Below are positions 1 to 3,515 of a DNA stretch of 5,877 nucleotides, in pieces. The notes beneath the pieces are model-generated. The model saw nothing but the letters and a program-made list of their open reading frames with translations, made no database searches and was not told the DNA's origin. Every line of letters begins with the position of its first letter. The stretch's first letter is position 1. Position numbers and translations under genes: made by a program. The stretch is from Porphyromonadaceae bacterium. Lineage in GTDB: Bacteria; Bacteroidota; Bacteroidia; Bacteroidales; UBA11471. The DNA lies in the NCBI GenBank assembly GCA_021199145.1, contig JAJQIP010000015.1, positions 1-5,877 on the forward strand, given 5' to 3'.

Positions 1-17
1 GCATAAAGATGCATCTG

Positions 18-25
18 CAAAGGTA
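18..25 (-). promoter_or_regulatory. Possible leftward -7 box (TACCTTTG)
   Basis: Read on the minus strand, these bases are TACCTTTG, an exact match to the Bacteroidota -7 consensus TAnnTTTG, preceded by an A9 run (28-36). No clear -33 TTTG lies 19-21 bases upstream. It would drive a gene off the left edge. Confidence 0.4.
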
Positions 26-136
26 ACTTTTTTTTTGGAAAAATCTGCTGTTATACCCTTTAATCAACACCATTTTTGTTTTTTTGTACAAATCAGACAG
101 CGGCAACGACAAAACGGTCAATCGGAGGAAAAAAAG

Positions 137-187
137 ATGATTTTCCATGACAGACAAAATTATTTTTATAATTTTGTCCTCCGATAA
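137..187 (+). CDS. Possible 16-residue leader peptide, doubtful
   Basis: ATG at 137 opens a 16-codon frame, MIFHDRQNYFYNFVLR, ending in TAA at 185-187. A GGAGG sequence (124-128) lies 8 bases upstream of the ATG, stronger than at most genes here. Five of sixteen residues are Phe or Tyr. The frame is contained almost wholly within the nested inverted repeat: the Shine-Dalgarno is in the left outer arm and the stop overlaps the right outer arm. This could be a regulatory leader peptide whose ribosome binding site is masked by folding, or chance. If transcription starts after the box at 169-176, it would not be expressed from that promoter. Confidence 0.22.
   Translation: MIFHDRQNYFYNFVLR
153..178. 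repeat. Perfect 11-bp inverted repeat with a TTTT loop
   Basis: GACAAAATTAT at 153-163 is exactly complementary to ATAATTTTGTC at 168-178, around four T bases. The symmetry puts a TAATTTTG box on both strands (169-176 on plus, 155-162 on minus). It is A/T-rich and lacks a downstream T run, so it does not look like an intrinsic terminator. An operator covering the -7 region of a promoter would fit. Confidence 0.65.
169..176 (+). promoter_or_regulatory. Possible rightward -7 box (TAATTTTG)
   Basis: TAATTTTG matches the TAnnTTTG consensus of the Bacteroidota housekeeping sigma factor. It lies inside the right arm of the inner palindrome. No good -33 TTTG is correctly spaced; TTTTCC at 141-146 is the nearest candidate and sits slightly too far upstream. 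A start near 183 would leave a leader of about 100 bases before the first operon gene. Confidence 0.35.
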
Positions 188-208
188 GAAACAACCAAAA
201 TTTTTATA

Positions 209-216
209 TAACTTTG
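209..216 (+). promoter_or_regulatory. Possible second rightward -7 box (TAACTTTG)
   Basis: TAACTTTG matches TAnnTTTG and sits exactly 40 bases downstream of the TAATTTTG box at 169, in a similar sequence setting (CAAAATT, T run, ATAA, TTTGT). No TTTG lies in the -33 position. A start near 223 would leave about 63 bases of untranslated leader. Of the two rightward boxes this is the closer to the operon and is not inside the palindrome. Confidence 0.4.
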
Positions 217-275
217 TTCATCAATAAAAGCTCTAGACAGAAAAGTGAAGTCTCAACCCTTAAAATCGGGAAAAA

Positions 276-279
276 GGAA
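276..279 (+). promoter_or_regulatory. Ribosome binding site for the NTP transferase gene
   Basis: GGAA, preceded by five A bases, ends 6 bases before the ATG at 286. It supports starting the protein at 286 rather than at the in-frame ATG at 214, which overlaps a -7-like box and would add 24 residues with no family character. Confidence 0.5.
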
Positions 280-285
280 CTCTAT

Positions 286-1002
286 ATGGAATATGCCATC
301 ATAGCGGCTGGGGAAGGGTCACGCCTTGCCCAAGAGGGGGTGAAAGAACCGAAGCCTCTTGTATCGGTAGGCGGGGAACCGCTCATCGACCGCCTCTGCC
401 GCATCTTCTCAGAGAACCGAGCGTCCCGTATCCACATCATTATCAACGAGGAACATCTCGAAGTACGACATCATGTGGAAGCGCTGAGTCACCGCTTTCC
501 CATACGCCTTGTCATCAAAAGCACCCCCAGTTCGATGCACAGCTTTTACGAACTGGCCTCCGGCATCGAAGGGGAGAAATTCTGCCTGACAACGGTAGAC
601 CCCATTTTCGACGAACAGGAATTTTCCCGCTATATCGACCTCTTTTCCCAAGAGAATTCTCTCGACGGCTATATGGCCGTGACCGGTTTTGTCGATGACG
701 AAAAGCCCCTCTATGTCGAGGCCGATTCCCGACAATTCATCACGGCCTTCGGTGACACGCCCACTCCCCTCACCCGCTATGTTTCCGGAGGTATTTACGC
801 CTTCTCCCGAAAGGTTCTCCCCTACCTGGTTCAAGGAGTGAGCCAGGGTCTCTCCCGAATGCGCAATTTTCAACGCCTCCTCATTGAAAAGGGTTTGACC
901 CTGAAAGCCCACCCCTTTTCCTGCATCATCGATATCGACCATGCGGCCGATATTGCCAAGGCCGAATCCTTTTTACACACCTGCAAACACGTCCGCCCAT
1001 GA
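286..1002 (+). CDS. NTP transferase, sugar/alcohol-phosphate nucleotidyltransferase-like
   Basis: A 238-residue cytoplasmic protein with the nucleotidyltransferase fold that joins an NTP and a phosphorylated sugar or alcohol into an NDP-derivative, releasing pyrophosphate. It begins with the nucleotide-binding signature AAGEGSRL (residues 7-14) followed by the catalytic-type lysine in EPKPLV (K23). TTVDPIFDE (102-110) carries the likely metal-binding Asp105, VSGGIYAFS lies at 166-174, and IDIDHAADIAKAE (215-227) is the usual C-terminal Asp-containing stretch. The length suits a single catalytic domain with no acyltransferase repeats as in GlmU. It is the first gene of the operon, and its TGA overlaps the next ATG. 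Next to a CDP-alcohol phosphatidyltransferase, a CTP-using role comparable to inositol-1-phosphate cytidylyltransferase is plausible but unproven; a hexose-phosphate substrate is the alternative. The family is secure, the substrate is not. Confidence 0.85.
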   Translation: MEYAIIAAGEGSRLAQEGVKEPKPLVSVGGEPLIDRLCRIFSENRASRIHIIINEEHLEVRHHVEALSHRFPIRLVIKSTPSSMHSFYELASGIEGEKFCLTTVDPIFDEQEFSRYIDLFSQENSLDGYMAVTGFVDDEKPLYVEADSRQFITAFGDTPTPLTRYVSGGIYAFSRKVLPYLVQGVSQGLSRMRNFQRLLIEKGLTLKAHPFSCIIDIDHAADIAKAESFLHTCKHVRP

Positions 1003-1865
1003 ATCCTCTCTGCATCGGAATAAGCCGGCATCCCCGCTACTCTCCCAACCGGAGAGTGCAGGACCACACCATTTTTACCCTTGTGGCCGAATACTTGCAG
1101 GAAAGGGGATTCACGGTCCGCACCTATACGGAGGAGGCGTTTGTCCGGAGTCTTGACACGGCGCCGTTTCTCTTCCACATGACCCGTAGCACGGCCGTCA
1201 TTGACCGGCTGGAGGAGTTGGAAAGAGAGGGAACAGTAGTGGTCAATACCCCAAGCAGCATCCGAAATTGCTATCGGGGCAGGTTAGTGCGTCTCTTCTT
1301 CCAAAACGATATTCCCTACCCCGACACTTTTGAAATCGGAACATCCGCCTCACAAGAGGAGATGGAGAAGAGGTTAAGGCACTACGACATGAAGTCGTGT
1401 TGGCTGAAGCGGCGGGACGAATATACCCTCTCTCCCGAAGATGTCTGTTTCGCCGGTTCGGACAGAGAGGCGTTGCTGAAACTGCAGGCCTTTGCTCGGC
1501 GACATATCGATTACGTCATTGTGAACCGCCATCTCCCGGGTGACCTGCTGAAATTTTACGGGATTGAGGACTCCTCTTTTTTCTTTACCTGTTATCCCGA
1601 CTCGAACAACAAATTCGACAAATTCTGTTTTGCGACTCCGGAAGGCTCTTCTACCCGTATACCCTTTCGGAAAGAGGCCCTGCGGGATATCTGTTCTCGA
1701 GCCGCCAAAGCGTTGGGTCTCTCCGTATACGGCGGAGATGCGATTATATCTCCCGACGGCTCCATCCACATTATCGATCTGAACGACTGGCCGAGTTTTT
1801 CTCCCTGTCTGCAAGAAGCTGCCTGTCACATCGTTCAATTCCTGATAAAAAAGTTCTCTGTCTGA
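999..1865 (+). CDS. ATP-grasp family protein of unknown substrate
   Basis: A 288-residue soluble protein with ATP-grasp architecture, a fold that uses ATP to ligate a carboxylate to an amine or to phosphorylate a substrate. Visible pieces in order: an N-terminal domain; VVNTPSSIRNC (81-91), where ATP-grasp proteins change from the N-terminal to the central domain; CWLKRRD (134-140) with the probable ATP-contacting K137; NRHLPGDLLKFYG (176-188), the usual hinge segment with K185; and VYGGDAIISPDG (243-254) followed by IIDLNDWPSF (258-267), in which D247, D260 and N262 are the probable metal ligands. Using Asp rather than Glu in the D-x-N motif recalls inositol tris/tetrakisphosphate kinases (ITPK) as well as some RimK-like proteins. 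No signal peptide or membrane helix is seen. Its ATG overlaps the previous stop, with no evident ribosome binding site, so translational coupling is likely. Whether it is a ligase or a kinase is open. Confidence 0.75.
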   Translation: MNPLCIGISRHPRYSPNRRVQDHTIFTLVAEYLQERGFTVRTYTEEAFVRSLDTAPFLFHMTRSTAVIDRLEELEREGTVVVNTPSSIRNCYRGRLVRLFFQNDIPYPDTFEIGTSASQEEMEKRLRHYDMKSCWLKRRDEYTLSPEDVCFAGSDREALLKLQAFARRHIDYVIVNRHLPGDLLKFYGIEDSSFFFTCYPDSNNKFDKFCFATPEGSSTRIPFRKEALRDICSRAAKALGLSVYGGDAIISPDGSIHIIDLNDWPSFSPCLQEAACHIVQFLIKKFSV

Positions 1866-1866
1866 T

Positions 1867-2799
1867 ATGTCCCGAAAGAATGCCTCCCCTCGTCCCTCTT
1901 TGGCGTCGACCTTGAAATCCCGTGACACCGAAGAGACTTTCGACCTCCTCTTCTACCGTCCTATCGGCTATCTCTGGGCGCTGATTTGCAGGAGACTGGG
2001 CATTGTCCCCAATGCCGTGACCATCCTGGCCATTGTCTTGGGTACGGCGGGCGGCATACTTCTCTTTTTCGGACAACTCTCTTTCACCGTTGGAGCGATT
2101 ATCTTGATTGTCTTTGCCAACTCTCTCGACAGCGCCGACGGACAATTGGCCCGCATGACGGGGCAGTACTCCCGCTTGGGCCGCTTTCTCGACGGCATGT
2201 GCGGCGATATCTGGTTTGTGGTCATCTACTTCGCCGTCGCCTATCGGCTCAGTCAGGAGGGATGGGGTATCTACGCCTACCTGTTGGGACTCTTCACCGG
2301 ACCCTTCCACGCCAAGCAGGCGGCTATGGCCGACTATTACCGCAACTTCCATCTCTTTATCCTCAAGGGAAAACAGCAAAGTGAATGGGATGATTCCACT
2401 CGTCTGGCGGACAGCTATGCAAGAATGAAGTGGTTTCCGAACTTCCTCTCCAAACTGGCGGCCCTCGTCTACCTCGGCTACACTCGGCAACAGGAGCGCA
2501 CCTCTCCGGCACTGCAAAAATTACGGGCTCTCCTCAATAAGCGGTACGGCGAAGAGTGGCCGGAGGAGTTCCGCCAGGCTTTCCGCCGGCAGAGCAAACC
2601 GCTGATGAAATACACCAATATCCTCACTTTCAACACCCGCATCTTCGTGCTCTTCATCGTCATGTTGCTCGACAAGCCGCTCTACTACTTCCTGTTCGAA
2701 CTCACCGTGATGAACCTTCTCCTGCTCTACATGATTGTCCGCCACGAACATATTTGCCGCCGTTTCACGGAGGCGCTCGAAAAGGAGGGTGAGGCATGA
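1867..2799 (+). CDS. CDP-alcohol phosphatidyltransferase family protein
   Basis: A 310-residue inner-membrane enzyme of the family that transfers a phospho-alcohol or phosphatidyl group from a CDP-activated donor to an alcohol, releasing CMP. The family signature is clear: D88-S-A-D91-G92-x2-A95-R96-x8-G105-x3-D109, in the NSLDSADGQLAR region. The fourth Asp, normally four residues after D109, is at 114 instead, with Gly at 113. Hydrophobic segments are seen at about 48-68, 73-86, 115-127, 135-145, 258-268 and 272-291. Between them, residues about 155-250 form a long charged, probably cytosolic insert not typical of the small family members. The N-terminus (LKSRDTEETFDLLFYRPIGY, then PNAVTI) fits members whose amphipathic helix precedes the first membrane segment. 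It starts one base after the upstream stop and overlaps the next gene by 4 bp. Neighbours suggest a phospholipid head-group or inositol-type product; the acceptor is unknown. Confidence 0.88.
   Translation: MSRKNASPRPSLASTLKSRDTEETFDLLFYRPIGYLWALICRRLGIVPNAVTILAIVLGTAGGILLFFGQLSFTVGAIILIVFANSLDSADGQLARMTGQYSRLGRFLDGMCGDIWFVVIYFAVAYRLSQEGWGIYAYLLGLFTGPFHAKQAAMADYYRNFHLFILKGKQQSEWDDSTRLADSYARMKWFPNFLSKLAALVYLGYTRQQERTSPALQKLRALLNKRYGEEWPEEFRQAFRRQSKPLMKYTNILTFNTRIFVLFIVMLLDKPLYYFLFELTVMNLLLLYMIVRHEHICRRFTEALEKEGEA
2782..2788 (+). promoter_or_regulatory. Consensus Shine-Dalgarno for the HAD gene
   Basis: AAGGAGG lies 7 bases before the ATG at 2796, inside the last codons of the phosphatidyltransferase gene. 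It is the strongest ribosome binding site in the operon and fixes the HAD start. Confidence 0.55.
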
Positions 2800-3515
2800 A
2801 GGAAATAAAAGGAATGCTTTTCGATTTCGGGGGAACGCTCGATACCAACGGCATCCATTGGGGCATCGTTCTGCAAGAGGCCTATCACAATGCCGGAATA
2901 GTGTTGGAGGATTCCGCTTTCCAAGAAATCTATACCCAAACCGAACGGAAGTTGGGAAGCCAACCTATCATCGCCCCGACTGATACCTTCCTGGAGGTGA
3001 TGCAAAAAAAGACGACACTCCAACTCGACTATGCCATCACGCACCATCTCTTGCCCGACACCCCCGATATCCGTCGGCGCATGACCGTCGTTGCAGAGTA
3101 TGGTTACGCATTGGCCCGCCGTTGCACGGCACGGACCTGTCCGTTATTGCAAAAGTTGAAAGGGAAATACCGGTTGGCTGTAGTATCGAACTTCTACGGC
3201 AACTTACCGACTGTATTGGCCGATTTCGGACTGGACCGCTATTTCGATACCATTGTCGAATCACAGCAGGTCGGGGTTCGCAAACCTCATCCCGAAATTT
3301 TTCGCATCGCCTTGGAATCGCTGGGTCTCTCTTCCGATGAGACGTTGGTAATCGGTGATAGTTATAAAAACGATATTGCCCCCGCCCTTTCGTTAGGCTG
3401 TATCCCTATATGGCTCAAGGGTCGGGGATGGGACGAACGGGAGAACGTCCACACGGCACCCTATGTCATAACCGACCTGCTTGACCTTCCCTCCCTTTTA
3501 GAGAGATCTCTCTAA
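2796..3515 (+). CDS. HAD-superfamily hydrolase, probable phosphatase
   Basis: A 239-residue cytoplasmic protein of the haloacid dehalogenase superfamily, which mostly removes phosphate through an aspartyl-phosphate intermediate. Motif I is LFDFGGTLDT (8-17): D10 is the nucleophile, but the usual general-acid Asp two residues later is Gly12. Motif II is VVSNFYG (129-135) with S131; motif III is VRKPHPEIF (161-169) with K163; motif IV is VIGDSYKNDI (185-194) with D188 and D193. Residues about 15-110 form a helical cap of the C1 type. It is the last gene of the operon, so a step after the phosphatidyltransferase, such as removing a phosphate from a phospho-lipid or phospho-alcohol intermediate, is a reasonable guess. 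Its TAA overlaps the stop of the convergent gene. The Gly at motif I may alter the chemistry or slow turnover, though DFGGT variants do occur in the family. Confidence 0.85.
   Translation: MKEIKGMLFDFGGTLDTNGIHWGIVLQEAYHNAGIVLEDSAFQEIYTQTERKLGSQPIIAPTDTFLEVMQKKTTLQLDYAITHHLLPDTPDIRRRMTVVAEYGYALARRCTARTCPLLQKLKGKYRLAVVSNFYGNLPTVLADFGLDRYFDTIVESQQVGVRKPHPEIFRIALESLGLSSDETLVIGDSYKNDIAPALSLGCIPIWLKGRGWDERENVHTAPYVITDLLDLPSLLERSL
3498..3515. repeat. 18-bp perfect palindrome covering both convergent stop codons
   Basis: TTAGAGAGATCTCTCTAA reads identically on both strands. It includes the TAA of the rightward HAD gene (3513-3515) and the TAG of the leftward gene (3514-3512). In RNA it could form a 7-bp stem with a GAUC loop in either transcript. 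Neither direction has a following U run, so it is not a canonical intrinsic terminator, but it sits where a two-way transcription end is needed. Confidence 0.6.

Larger units (their letters stand above)
121..185. repeat. Outer inverted repeat, arms 121-129 and 177-185
   Basis: ATCGGAGGA at 121-129 is the exact reverse complement of TCCTCCGAT at 177-185. With one unpaired G at 176, the pairing continues as four A:T pairs (130-133 with 172-175). The left arm contains GGAGG, a Shine-Dalgarno core; the right arm contains its complement CCTCC. The right arm shares bases with the inner hairpin (153-178), so as RNA the two foldings would compete. The repeat could be a DNA operator or a switching RNA leader; the sequence alone does not decide. 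Confidence 0.6.
1..285. other. AT-rich intergenic region upstream of the operon
   Basis: No convincing protein gene is seen here. The stretch is much richer in A and T than the flanking genes, with a T9 run at 28-36, a T7 run ending at 85 and a 10-bp palindrome (TTTGTACAAA) at 83-92. It contains -7-like boxes facing both ways: leftward at 18-25, rightward at 169-176 and 209-216. It also holds a nested inverted repeat at 121-185. The simplest reading is a regulatory region between a leftward gene outside the window and the rightward four-gene operon. The left neighbour cannot be seen, so the divergent arrangement is inferred. Confidence 0.7.

Noticed and set aside
1..73. Open minus-strand frame from ATG at 73 to the left edge
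   Set aside because: It is Lys/Phe-rich low-complexity translation of AT-rich DNA and would place the TACCTTTG promoter-like box inside the coding region. Not supported as a gene.
121..185. Phase-variable invertible promoter or MITE
   Set aside because: The arms are only 9 bp and the enclosed segment is 47 bp, shorter than known Bacteroidales invertible promoters. No recombinase gene, target-site duplication or second copy is in the window.
214..285. In-frame upstream ATG at 214 giving a 262-residue NTP transferase
   Set aside because: The extra 24 residues are polar with no family motif, overlap the -7-like box at 209-216, and lack a ribosome binding site. ATG at 286 has GGAA upstream and begins with the expected strand before AAGEGSRL.
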